In this document: in pieces, positions 33,750 to 41,644 of the stretch
Numbering within the stretch: position 1 is the stretch's first letter
Layout: the number at the start of each line of letters is the position of its first letter
Assembly (NCBI RefSeq): GCF_023051145.1
Contig: NZ_JALKFS010000005.1
Location: 496,001-560,000 of the forward strand
Reading direction: 5' to 3'
Length of the DNA: 64,000 nt
Source: Williamsia sp. DF01-3
GTDB taxonomy: Bacteria > Actinomycetota > Actinomycetes > Mycobacteriales > Mycobacteriaceae
Translations under genes and position numbers: made by a program
Notes under the pieces: generated by a model
Told to the model about the DNA's origin: nothing
What the model saw: only the letters and a program-made list of their open reading frames with translations
Database searches by the model: none

Positions 33750-34676
33750 TTGAGCACCAGCATAATTCGCACTGCAACGGACTGGTGGCGGATTGAAGGC
33801 GACGTTGCGACTCGTGTGGACACCGCCGCAACCACCACAGGCGAGTTACTTGCCGACCGCCCGGCGATCGCGGCTGCGGTAGGCGGTGACACTCCCGTAG
33901 ACACGTTGGCGCCGTTGTCTCCGGTCACCACGCCGTGCCGTGTTGTTGCTCAGTTGCTGAACTATCGATCACATGCCGTCGACGCAGGCGCCGACGTGGA
34001 TAACTTGCAGCCGACGTTCTTTCGGAAGTCGTCTGCATCGCTCAGCGGTCCCACCGATCCGATCCGGAGACCGCCCGAGGTCGGATTGCTCGACTATGAG
34101 ATCGAATTGGGGCTTGTCATCGGCGCGCACGTTCCAATCGACCAGGTGGTGACCCCTGAGTCGCTGGGCGACTTCGTGGCCGGCCTCGTCGTGACGAATG
34201 ATGTGTCCGCTCGCGAGATCCAGTTGACGAAGGTGCAGGTGTACGAGAGCAAGTCGTATCCGACGTTCACCCCTGTCGGTCCACGACTCGTGCTGCTGGA
34301 ACCGAGTGAGTTCGCTCGGATCCGGGAACTCCGGTTGACGCTCTCGGTCAACGGTGACGTGCGTCAGGATCAGCTGATCGGTGATGACCTTCTCACCCCG
34401 CCCGCGGCCGCGCTGACCCGGCTCGCCCGTTTTCAGACATTGGCGCCCGGTGACCTGCTGCTCACGGGAACGCCGGTCGGGACGGCGATCTCGGCGCCTC
34501 CCGCATTCGTGCAGAAGATGGGCGAACTGCTGCCCGCTGCGTTGAAGTGGAAACTGTTCTTCTCCCGCCAGGCACGCAATCCGAAGTACCTGTCGACAGA
34601 TGACGTGGTCACTGCTCGCATTGCAACCGCAGATGGCGAGATCGATCTCGGAACGCAAACGAATGTCGTCTGCTGA
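33750..34676 (+). CDS. Fumarylacetoacetate hydrolase (FAH) family protein
   Basis: 308 residues. The catalytic and metal region has DYEIELGLVIG (two Glu) and VTNDVSAREIQ (Asp), followed by SYPTFTPVGPRLVL and GDLLLTGTPVGTAI, all standard in FAH/2-keto-4-pentenoate hydratase-type enzymes that split acyl-pyruvates or hydrate dienoates after ring cleavage. Starts at TTG 33750 with GGAGGG nine bases upstream. Gene order VOC dioxygenase then FAH hydrolase suggests successive steps of one pathway. About 270 bases with no recognised gene follow. Confidence 0.87.
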   Translation: MSTSIIRTATDWWRIEGDVATRVDTAATTTGELLADRPAIAAAVGGDTPVDTLAPLSPVTTPCRVVAQLLNYRSHAVDAGADVDNLQPTFFRKSSASLSGPTDPIRRPPEVGLLDYEIELGLVIGAHVPIDQVVTPESLGDFVAGLVVTNDVSAREIQLTKVQVYESKSYPTFTPVGPRLVLLEPSEFARIRELRLTLSVNGDVRQDQLIGDDLLTPPAAALTRLARFQTLAPGDLLLTGTPVGTAISAPPAFVQKMGELLPAALKWKLFFSRQARNPKYLSTDDVVTARIATADGEIDLGTQTNVVC

Positions 34677-34948
34677 TTCGAAGCCCCAGAATGCCGATGC
34701 CCTGGGCGGAAACAGGATTCCGGCCGTTGTGGTCGGACCCCGGCGCCTCGCCGCGACCATCGCGGTCGAGTAGATCTCGATACTGCTACACAGGCGTCAA
34801 CACTTCACGAAGCAGACCTGCGGTGCCTGCAGTCATGTGTGGCACCCTCGCGGCTTTCGTCGCCGGCGGCTCGCTTGTCGTCTGACCGATCGGCCGATGT
34901 CCTCCCGCGACATGGCACCTCGTTCCCCGAACGATTCAGGAGGTAGAT

Positions 34949-35644
34949 GTGAACGTCCGTACTGCTTTGGTGACCGGGGCATCCTCGGGTATCGGTCAGG
35001 CCACCGCTGAACGGTTGGTCGTCGAAGGTTTTCGGGTGTACGGCACCAGCCGGAATCCCGCTGCCATCCCTGATAGCGCACGCGTTGAGGGCGTGCGTTA
35101 CGTGCCTCTCGAGTTGGGGAGCGCCGAAAGTGCGGAGCGGTGCATCGCAGAGGTGGGTGCGGTGGACGTGCTGATCAACAACGCCGGTGAAAGTCAGAAC
35201 GGTCCGCTCGAAGACCTACCGATGGACGCCATCGAGCGCCTGTTCACCATCAACGTGCTTGCGCCAGTACGGCTGACGCAACTCGTGCTACCCGGGATGC
35301 GGCACCGCGGGTACGGGCGGGTGGTCATGGTCGGGTCGATGTTGGGAAGTTTTCCGCTGGCGTACCGGTCGTCGTACGTGGCGTCCAAGGCCGCGCTGAA
35401 GGCCTTCTCGACGGCGGCGAGGGGTGAGGTCACTTCGTTCGGCGTCAGACTCATCACGGTGGAGCCCGGTTCGATCAACACGGGGATCAGCGAGCGGCGC
35501 ACCAAGTACATCGCCGACAACTCGGTGTACGGACCAGACTTTCAGCAGGTGCTTGATGCTCTGGATCGGAACGAAAAGCGGGGGATCTCAGCCGAACGAG
35601 TTGCGCAGACAATAGTTTCGGCAGTTCAGCACCGGCGCCCTTGA
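34949..35644 (+). CDS. Short-chain dehydrogenase, truncated by an in-frame TGA
   Basis: 231 residues. Motifs: TGASSGIGQATA, LINNAGES, VMVGSMLGSF (catalytic Ser) and YVASKAALK (Tyr and Lys), then EPGSINTGI. After TGA 35642-35644 the same frame stays open for 36 codons with family-like sequence (FYAVGSRAPLVFAARR and onward to a TGA at 35753-35755). A CGA-to-TGA change would give this. The catalytic core is complete, so the shorter enzyme may still work, or the codon may be read through at low level. ATG 34949 has AGGAGG upstream. Confidence 0.8.
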   Translation: MNVRTALVTGASSGIGQATAERLVVEGFRVYGTSRNPAAIPDSARVEGVRYVPLELGSAESAERCIAEVGAVDVLINNAGESQNGPLEDLPMDAIERLFTINVLAPVRLTQLVLPGMRHRGYGRVVMVGSMLGSFPLAYRSSYVASKAALKAFSTAARGEVTSFGVRLITVEPGSINTGISERRTKYIADNSVYGPDFQQVLDALDRNEKRGISAERVAQTIVSAVQHRRP

Positions 35645-35755
35645 TCGTTCTACGCAGTCGGGAGCCGTGCGCCATTGGTATTTGCGGCCCGTAGAACATT
35701 GACCGATGGCGGCATCAACAGGCTCAGTAATCTGTCACACGGCCTTCGCCGCTGA
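35645..35755 (+). other. In-frame C-terminal extension of the SDR after the TGA codon
   Basis: Continues the SDR frame without shift: SFYAVGSRAPLVFAARRTL then GGINRLSNLSHGLRR and stop. The RAPLVFAARR part resembles the usual C-terminus of SDRs with a substrate-binding or membrane-contacting helix, so it was probably coding until recently. Confidence 0.6.
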
Positions 35756-35838
35756 TTCGCCCCTCGGGTCCTCGGTGGCGCCGATATACGCCCTCGAGAC
35801 TGCCGGTAGCGCAGGGCGATCGGCCGTAAGCTTTCTGG

Positions 35839-36597
35839 ATGGATATCGTGCCGAGGCATCTGGTCAAACTGACTGTGGGTGTTGCACGTCGCTACCACCG
35901 AATGGAGGTCGATCAGCGCTGCCACACGCCAAAGGGGCCAGTGCTGTTCGTAGCCAATCACGGATTCGGCGGAGTATTCGATCTCAACTTGCTTGCCTTC
36001 GCCGCGGCGTATCAACAGGTCGGCGATCGTCGGCGAGTCTCGGTCCTGACCCATGCCATCGCCTGGAAGCTCGGTGTCGGCAGGCTGGTCAACATGTTCG
36101 ATGGGATACCGGCCGACCACGACACGGCTTTGCGCGCGCTGGACTCGGGTGATCACGTTCTCGTGTTCCCTGGTGGTGACATCGATGGGTTCAAGTCATG
36201 GCAGGACCGCAACAAGATCATGTTCGACGGCCGGACCGGTTTCGCGCGGTTGGCCATCGACGCCGGCGTTCCCATTGTTCCGGTGGTCACCGCCGGCGCC
36301 GGGGAGTCGTTGTTCGTCTTGAGTAGCGGTAGAGGCGCTGCGCGGAGATTGGGTCTCGACAGGGTGTTGCGGCTGAAGACTTTCCCCGTCTCGTTCTCGG
36401 CGCCGTGGGGCTTCAATGTCGGGTTGGTCGGTTTACTGCCGTATCTGCCGTTGCCCACGAAGATCACAACCACGGTGCTACCCGCGATGCAAGCTGAGGA
36501 AGGGGAGACCGCCGAAGACTTCGGCCGACGGGTTCATGCGGTGATGGATCGCAAGCTCTCAGCAATGACGGCCAAGCGGATCCCGTTGCTCGGATAG
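35839..36597 (+). CDS. Lysophospholipid acyltransferase-like protein (PlsC/LPLAT superfamily)
   Basis: 252 residues. The acyltransferase motif NHx4D appears as ANHGFGGVFD at about residue 39, and VFPGGDIDGFKSW is in place of the usual FPEGTR block. There is a central hydrophobic helix (LNLLAFAAAYQQ) and VPIVPVVTAGAGES, as in LPLAT proteins of mycobacteria. Likely to acylate a lipid or hydrophobic alcohol at the inner membrane. It follows the SDR in the same direction, about 80 bases after the extended stop, and precedes the TetR. Confidence 0.78.
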   Translation: MDIVPRHLVKLTVGVARRYHRMEVDQRCHTPKGPVLFVANHGFGGVFDLNLLAFAAAYQQVGDRRRVSVLTHAIAWKLGVGRLVNMFDGIPADHDTALRALDSGDHVLVFPGGDIDGFKSWQDRNKIMFDGRTGFARLAIDAGVPIVPVVTAGAGESLFVLSSGRGAARRLGLDRVLRLKTFPVSFSAPWGFNVGLVGLLPYLPLPTKITTTVLPAMQAEEGETAEDFGRRVHAVMDRKLSAMTAKRIPLLG

Positions 36598-36782
36598 CGA
36601 TTAGGGCGGCGGGACGCCCGGAAACCGGTGGGAGACGTCGACGACCGACGGCCGTCGTGGACGGGACTGCCCGGTAGGATCAGGTTCGTCTGCGACGAGG
36701 ATGCGACGGCAATGATGGGCCACGCTGCGGACGTGACAGCGAGGATGAAGCTGACTCTCACGGGAGAACTGACGGAGGTTAT

Positions 36783-37433
36783 GTGGTGTCCCAGCCTTCC
36801 GATGTCAAGCTCGGTAAGCGCGCGGCTCAGAAGGCGGAGACCAAACGGCGGCTGATCTCGATCGCGGTGGAGGTGTTCGCCGAGAACGATTATGACCAGG
36901 TGACGGTGGCCGATATTGCTGAGCGGGCAGGGGTTGCCCATGGATTGCTCTTTCATTATTTCAAAAGCAAACGCGGCATTTATCTGGAGGCTGTACGGGC
37001 TTCAGCGGAGCAGATGAACGCCGCTTTTGCTGCTGTCACCGGTGCTTCTGCGGGTGAGTTGCTGCGATCGGCGCTCGAACAGCACCTGCTTTATTTGCGG
37101 GACCACCGTGGTCTGGCTCTGCGTCTTGTGCTGGGCGGCCGCGGCGCGGACCCTCAAGCGTGGGAGATCTATGAGGCCGCTCGTTGGGATGTGCTCGGCG
37201 GACTCGCGACACTGCTCGGCCTCGATCAGAACAACCGGGCCCTGCGACTTGTTGGGCGTGTGACCGTCGGGGCGATTGACGAGGCAAGCATCCAGTGGCT
37301 GAACAACCCCGACGATTTCGAACTCACGCAGTTGGTGGGTTGGATGGAATCGTTGATCGTCGCGTGCCTGTCGTCGGCGAGCGTGCTCGACCCCGACGCG
37401 GACATCGCGGCCGCGCTGGCGTCGTTGAAGTAG
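36783..37433 (+). CDS. TetR/AcrR-family regulator, candidate controller of the catabolic island
   Basis: 216 residues. The N-terminal HTH is clear: KAETKRRLISIAVEVFAEND, DQVTVADIAERAGVAHGLLF and HYFKSKRGIYLEAV; the rest is a helical ligand-binding domain. GTG 36783 has ACGGAGG upstream. It is the last plus-strand gene before the point where the two operons converge. The palindromes TTGACTGAnAGTCAA at 32974-32988 and 40682-40696 have the size expected for a TetR dimer and are the only repeated operator-like elements found near these genes. Confidence 0.87.
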   Translation: MVSQPSDVKLGKRAAQKAETKRRLISIAVEVFAENDYDQVTVADIAERAGVAHGLLFHYFKSKRGIYLEAVRASAEQMNAAFAAVTGASAGELLRSALEQHLLYLRDHRGLALRLVLGGRGADPQAWEIYEAARWDVLGGLATLLGLDQNNRALRLVGRVTVGAIDEASIQWLNNPDDFELTQLVGWMESLIVACLSSASVLDPDADIAAALASLK

Positions 37434-37447
37434 TCGCCGCGGGCGAC
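37433..37447. terminator. Weak hairpin between convergent operons
   Basis: GTCGCC-GCG-GGCGAC, a 6-bp stem with a 3-nt loop, starts at the last base of the TetR stop codon and precedes the P450 stop at 37461 by 13 bases. Short, so support is modest. Confidence 0.35.
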
Positions 37448-37460
37448 CTGCCGGTGCGCC

Positions 37461-38801
37461 CTACTGGTGTGACTTCATGGTTGTCGGCCGCCCCAGATCC
37501 ACGGGAAGTGTCGACCAGCCGTGCAGAACTCGGGTGTCACGGCGCACTGCGTCACCTGCTGAGGTGATGTGGGGGAATCGTTCGAACAGGGTTTTCAGGC
37601 CTACTTCTGTCTCCGCTTTGGCCAGCGATGCGCCGAGACAGTAGTGGCGGCCGCCTGAGAACGACAGGTGTTTGTTGGCGTTCTCGCGGGTGACGTCGAA
37701 GCGGTATGGATCGTCGAACACTTCGGGGTCGCGGTTGGCGCCGGCGAGAATGAGCACGACATGGTCGCCTTGCGCCAGAGATCGGCCTTCGAGCGTCAGA
37801 TCATGTTTCGCCCTGCGGGCGGTCAGTTGTACCGGGGATTCCAGACGGAGCATCTCCTCGACCGCGTTCGGCCACAGTGCAGGATCTTGCTGCAGGATGT
37901 CGAGCTGATCGGGATTGTCGAGGAGGAGGCGAATGCCGTTTCCGAGCAGGTTGACCGTGGTCTCGAATCCGGCGGCCAGAACCAGCCCCGCGGTCGCCCG
38001 CAGTTCGTCGTTGGTCAGTCCGACGCCCTCGTCGGTGGCCATGATCAATTCGCTCATCAGATCGTCGCCAGGGTTGCGGCGCAGTTCATCGAGGTGGTTG
38101 GCCAACCATGCGTCGAAGCGCTCCAGGACGTCCTCGACACGCCGGAATTGATCCCAGGACAATCCGATGTCAAGGCTGGGAGCTGCCTGTTCCCCGAATT
38201 CCAGTACACGCTGACGTTCGTTGTCTGGGACGCCCAGAATGGTGCTGATCACGGCGACCGGGAGCTGCGCGCAGTACTTGTCGATAATGTCGATTTCGCC
38301 CGCGCCGGAACTCATCTCGTCCAGGAGGCTGTCTGCCTTTCCTTGCACCATCTCGCGCATCCTGGCAACCGCTCGTGGGGTGAACACCGAGGAGACCAAT
38401 TTGCGGTACCGGGTGTGCTCGGGTGGTTCGACTGCCAGCAGCGACGAAGGTTTGAGCGGGTGAAGCGCCGTCGAGCGGGTCCTTCTCTCGGCCCATCGCA
38501 GCGGTCCTGGCAGATTGGCGCCGAGCTCGGTAACCCGGAAGTTGTCTGACCGCAGGAGGTCGTGTGCGACACGGTGAGATACCGAGATGTGGTTGATCCG
38601 TGTTTTGACCAGTGGCCCTGACGCTCTGATTGTTTCGAAAACCTGTTGTGGATCTGCCCGGGCGGATGGGTCGGCAAGCAGCATCGCCTGCAAGTCGCCG
38701 CCGCGAGCCGCTCGGGTCAACATGTGGCGCACAATGCCGTGCGCTGCGATCCACCTGAATCGGGTCTTCATGGCAGCGTCCATTTCGTTAGGGCGGGGCA
38801 T
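37461..38801 (-). CDS. Cytochrome P450
   Basis: 446 residues. The haem-binding segment is FSGGRHYCLGASLAKAE with Cys at about 388. The I-helix is LVLAAGFETTVNLLGNG, with Glu-Thr-Thr in place of the acid-alcohol pair; the ExxR is in VEEMLRLESP upstream region. No N-terminal anchor, so it is a soluble bacterial P450 needing a separate ferredoxin and reductase, neither of which is in this window. Last gene of the minus-strand operon after the SRPBCC and hydroxylase genes. Substrate unknown, probably a hydrophobic ring compound. Confidence 0.9.
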   Translation of the reverse strand: MPRPNEMDAAMKTRFRWIAAHGIVRHMLTRAARGGDLQAMLLADPSARADPQQVFETIRASGPLVKTRINHISVSHRVAHDLLRSDNFRVTELGANLPGPLRWAERRTRSTALHPLKPSSLLAVEPPEHTRYRKLVSSVFTPRAVARMREMVQGKADSLLDEMSSGAGEIDIIDKYCAQLPVAVISTILGVPDNERQRVLEFGEQAAPSLDIGLSWDQFRRVEDVLERFDAWLANHLDELRRNPGDDLMSELIMATDEGVGLTNDELRATAGLVLAAGFETTVNLLGNGIRLLLDNPDQLDILQQDPALWPNAVEEMLRLESPVQLTARRAKHDLTLEGRSLAQGDHVVLILAGANRDPEVFDDPYRFDVTRENANKHLSFSGGRHYCLGASLAKAETEVGLKTLFERFPHITSAGDAVRRDTRVLHGWSTLPVDLGRPTTMKSHQ

Positions 38802-38830
38802 CCGTGCCCGCGAACTCTTCAGCTGTTTGG

Positions 38831-39265
38831 CTATTCGACCAGTTCGCTGAGCTTGTCCAGCGACTTCTCGAGCTGTTTGCCGAACGCCTTCTGGATGATC
38901 TTGCCGAGAGGACCGAACAGGATGGAGCTGTCGAAAACAATGTGCAGAGTTGCGACGCAGGCATCGTCACCGCCGGGATCGACAGTGAAATCGAGCTGCA
39001 CCGTCGATCCGGTGCTCCCAGACCCTTCCAGTTGCACATAGCGCGGTGCGTCATAGGCGGACGTGGTGAAGTCGATGGTGTCCACGACGCCTTTGATGGT
39101 GACCACCTCCACGATTTTGGTACCGAGGGCCAGTTCTGTGGGTGGCTCGGCGCCCCACCGGGTGTGCAGCGTGTTCCATTCCTCGAATCGGGATGGGTCA
39201 GAGATCACCGCCCAGGCCTTTTCTTGGCTGGTGCGAAGTGGTCTGCGGGTGGTGATCTCGGGCAT
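38831..39265 (-). CDS. SRPBCC (START-like) family protein
   Basis: 144 residues. The typical fold is visible in RRPLRTSQEKAWAVISDPSR, FEEWNTLHTRWG and a C-terminal long helix (GPLGKIIQKAFGKQLEKSL). Such proteins have a hydrophobic cavity and may carry or act on hydrophobic ligands; the Rv0910-type members are annotated as toxin-antitoxin-like, which is not supported here. It sits between hydroxylase and P450 genes, so binding of the pathway substrate is the likelier role. Confidence 0.8.
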   Translation of the reverse strand: MPEITTRRPLRTSQEKAWAVISDPSRFEEWNTLHTRWGAEPPTELALGTKIVEVVTIKGVVDTIDFTTSAYDAPRYVQLEGSGSTGSTVQLDFTVDPGGDDACVATLHIVFDSSILFGPLGKIIQKAFGKQLEKSLDKLSELVE

Positions 39266-39341
39266 CGCTACTCCAAAATATCTGGAACTGATGGATGATG
39301 ACGTGGCTGGCGGCGGGGAGATCCGCGCACGACGGACTGTG

Positions 39342-40538
39342 TCAGATGATGGCGGTGATGTGGTCGCGTTGGCCGAGCAGTGCTTTGCCGTAGGTCTCCA
39401 TCGACACCTGCGGCAGCATCACCGCATGGCGCGCGGCGACGTTCGAATCGCGCCAGATACGTTGCATGGCGTTGACATCGGCGAAACTCCCGGCGCCTGA
39501 CGCATCGAGGAGCGTGTTGATGGCGCTGTTGATGCTGCGCAACGCGACAGCGGAATCCGCGCGCATTCTGGCCCTGGCGGTGAAATCGGGGTAGACGTTC
39601 TGCTCGGCGAAGCTCTGCACCTCAGCGGTCGCCCGATATGCGTGAAGGTGGGCGGTATCGATCTTCGTGGCAGCATCGGCGATGAGCAGTTGAAACGCCA
39701 CCGATTCCGCTTGGCGTTCAATATTGGTGTAGGCCAACGTCTTGGTGGCCGCCTTGGTCACCGCGAGATCGAGCGCAGCGCGACCCAGGCCCAGCTGCGG
39801 CCCGACCAGCACGAGCACCAGCATCGGGCCAAACGCAGACCGGTAGAACGCAGAGTCGGGATGGTCGGCCATGTACGTACCCGACATCACCGGGAGCATA
39901 GAGACCAATCGATGGTCAGGCACGAATACGTCCTCGGCCACAATGGTGTTGCTACCCGAGGCGCGCATGCCGGCGACATACCAAGTGTCCTCAACCCGAA
40001 CATCGGCGCGGGGGACCAGGATCATTGCCTGGTCTTCCTCGTCACCGTCGTCGTCGAGCACCCACACTCCACCGCCCATCCACTCGGCATGCAAGCTCGC
40101 GGATGCGTACGGCCACTGGCCGGTGACACGGTAACCACCCTCGACCCGGCGCGCGGTACCACCTGGCGAGACCACGCCGCACAGGATCCTGTCCGGTCCG
40201 TCAGCGTAGATCTCGTCGACCGCCTGGCGGGGATACAGACACGTAGACCATGACTGGATGTTCGATAGCGTTGTGACCCAAGATGTTCCGCCGTCGGCTT
40301 CGGCGATCAGCGCTGACAGTTCGAGCATGGAGGTGAGCCCGGCCTCGAGGCCACCGTGACGTCGCGGCGCGGCCAGCCGGAATGCGCCCGCGTCTCGGAG
40401 GGCTTCGATGACCAAGGGATTCACCCGTCGGTCCCGCTCGTTGGCCGCCGAATGCTGTTTGATCAGCGGCAGCAGTTCTTTGACGTTGGCGAGTACGTCA
40501 CCAGCCGAGGTGATCTGAGGCAATTGCGTTGCGGTCAC
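39342..40538 (-). CDS. Acyl-CoA dehydrogenase-fold flavin-dependent monooxygenase (HsaA-like)
   Basis: 398 residues. It resembles group D flavin hydroxylases (HsaA, HpaB/C-type) rather than true acyl-CoA dehydrogenases: ADGGTSWVTTLSNIQSW near residue 80-95, GGYRVTGQWPYASASLHAEW in the beta domain, WYVAGMRASGSNTIV and a C-terminal four-helix bundle with RDSNVAARHAVM. There is no catalytic Glu of the dehydrogenase family seen. Needs a flavin reductase partner, not found here. Starts at GTG 40538 with GGAGG upstream and is the first gene behind the operator at 40681-40697. Confidence 0.85.
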   Translation of the reverse strand: MTATQLPQITSAGDVLANVKELLPLIKQHSAANERDRRVNPLVIEALRDAGAFRLAAPRRHGGLEAGLTSMLELSALIAEADGGTSWVTTLSNIQSWSTCLYPRQAVDEIYADGPDRILCGVVSPGGTARRVEGGYRVTGQWPYASASLHAEWMGGGVWVLDDDGDEEDQAMILVPRADVRVEDTWYVAGMRASGSNTIVAEDVFVPDHRLVSMLPVMSGTYMADHPDSAFYRSAFGPMLVLVLVGPQLGLGRAALDLAVTKAATKTLAYTNIERQAESVAFQLLIADAATKIDTAHLHAYRATAEVQSFAEQNVYPDFTARARMRADSAVALRSINSAINTLLDASGAGSFADVNAMQRIWRDSNVAARHAVMLPQVSMETYGKALLGQRDHITAII

Positions 40539-40667
40539 GGGTGGAATCCTCCTATGGTTCGCGAAATCGTTTGTAGGACTGAAGTTTCGCTACCGGGTGG
40601 GCACGCCATGGCGACAGGTAGCCGGTTCGGCAGGTGAGGCGTAGGGATCGGTGACGTCCATGGCACG

Positions 40668-40697
40668 ACGCTATAGTTTCATTGACTGAAAGTCAAC
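40668..40697 (-). promoter_or_regulatory. Promoter and shared operator of the hydroxylase-SRPBCC-P450 operon
   Basis: On the minus strand TTGACT (rc of 40691-40696) and TAGCGT (rc of 40668-40673) are 17 bases apart. The palindrome ATTGACT-GAA-AGTCAAC at 40681-40697 overlaps the -35 and spacer just as in the promoter at 32973-33002. The start codon of the first gene is about 130 bases downstream. Confidence 0.7.
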
Positions 40698-40795
40698 GAA
40701 AATCCGCCTACGCCTTCTCGGGGGAGCGGGATTTGTTGTGCGGCAGAGTGGCCGCAATGAAGCCCGGCCGGCAGCCGGGCTCCACTCCGGGTCGT

Positions 40796-41536
40796 TCAGT
40801 GTGCTTGGGCCAGCGCAACCGCGTCGGGGCCGGCGGGGAAGCGCAGGGTGCCTGTGGTGTCGTGGACAGCGCGCCAGACTGTCTCGGCGACGTCGAGAGG
40901 CGTGGTGACATTGCCTTGCACGCTGAAGGCCTCCAAGATCGGGCCGGCGAAGTCGGCGTACGTGTCGGGGAGGAATCCGCTGATGTCTCCACCGTTGGCC
41001 GTGAATTGAGTTGTGGGACAGTAGCCTGGCTGGACGAGTTTGGCCTGGACATCGAACGCCGCGAGTTCGAGTGCCAGCGACGCTGTGAAGCCCTCGACGG
41101 CCATTTTGCTCGCCTTGTACATCGCTGTGAGCGGCATCGCGCCCAGTACGACGCTGGAGCTCACGTTGACCACAACGCCCGAGCGTCGTCGGCGGAACTG
41201 GGGGATGACTGCTTTGGTCGTGGCCATGACGGCGAAGGCGTTCGTCTCGAACAACTCGCGGGCTTTGTCCACCGGAGTGGCCTCGACCACGCCGATAGAT
41301 CCGATTCCGGCGTTGTTGACCAGGACGTCGATGGGGCCCGCCTCGGCGAACGCGGCGTCGATGCTGTCGGCGTCCGTCACGTCGAGCGGCAGGATGTTGA
41401 TGCGGTCGGATGCGGGAAGGATGTTCTCGCGGGGTGTGCGCATCGTGGCGATGACATTCCACCCGTTCGAGTGGAAGTAGCGGGCGGTCTCGAGGCCGTA
41501 TCCGGAGGAGGCCCCGGTGATCAGGATTGTTTGCAT
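40796..41536 (-). CDS. Short-chain dehydrogenase (classical SDR)
   Basis: 246 residues from ATG 41536. TGASSGYGLETARYF is the cofactor motif, ATMRTPREN suggests NADP+ preference, and VLVNNAGIG, VVNVSSS and AMYKASKMAVEG give the catalytic triad. PGYCPTTQFTAN follows. The nearest types act on ketones or secondary alcohols. It is divergent from an AraC-family gene with 108 bases between, and the hydroxylase operon begins 258 bases downstream behind its own promoter. Confidence 0.87.
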   Translation of the reverse strand: MQTILITGASSGYGLETARYFHSNGWNVIATMRTPRENILPASDRINILPLDVTDADSIDAAFAEAGPIDVLVNNAGIGSIGVVEATPVDKARELFETNAFAVMATTKAVIPQFRRRRSGVVVNVSSSVVLGAMPLTAMYKASKMAVEGFTASLALELAAFDVQAKLVQPGYCPTTQFTANGGDISGFLPDTYADFAGPILEAFSVQGNVTTPLDVAETVWRAVHDTTGTLRFPAGPDAVALAQAH

Positions 41537-41591
41537 GTCTACGACACTAGTGTTGCTAAACAGGACCATCTATAGTTCACGGTCCGTAGTT

Positions 41592-41608
41592 ATTTACTGA
41601 TAGTCCGG
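41592..41608. promoter_or_regulatory. Degenerate copy of the shared operator in the SDR/AraC divergent region
   Basis: ATTTACTGATAGTCCGG keeps the ACTGA.AGTC core of TTGACTGAnAGTCAA but only about two thirds of the palindrome. It is 56 bases before the SDR start. A TATAGA on the minus strand (41569-41574) could be the SDR -10 element. Confidence 0.35.
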
Positions 41609-41644
41609 TTTCTCACGAGAGACCGCAGCCTCATGGGAGTCCCG

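Noticed and set aside
34691-34885. Short frame in the 270-bp gap between the FAH and SDR genes
   Set aside because: No start site and a composition unlike coding sequence; treated as non-coding.
38831-39265. SRPBCC gene as toxin of a toxin-antitoxin pair
   Set aside because: No small antitoxin partner; it lies between oxygenase genes in a catabolic operon.
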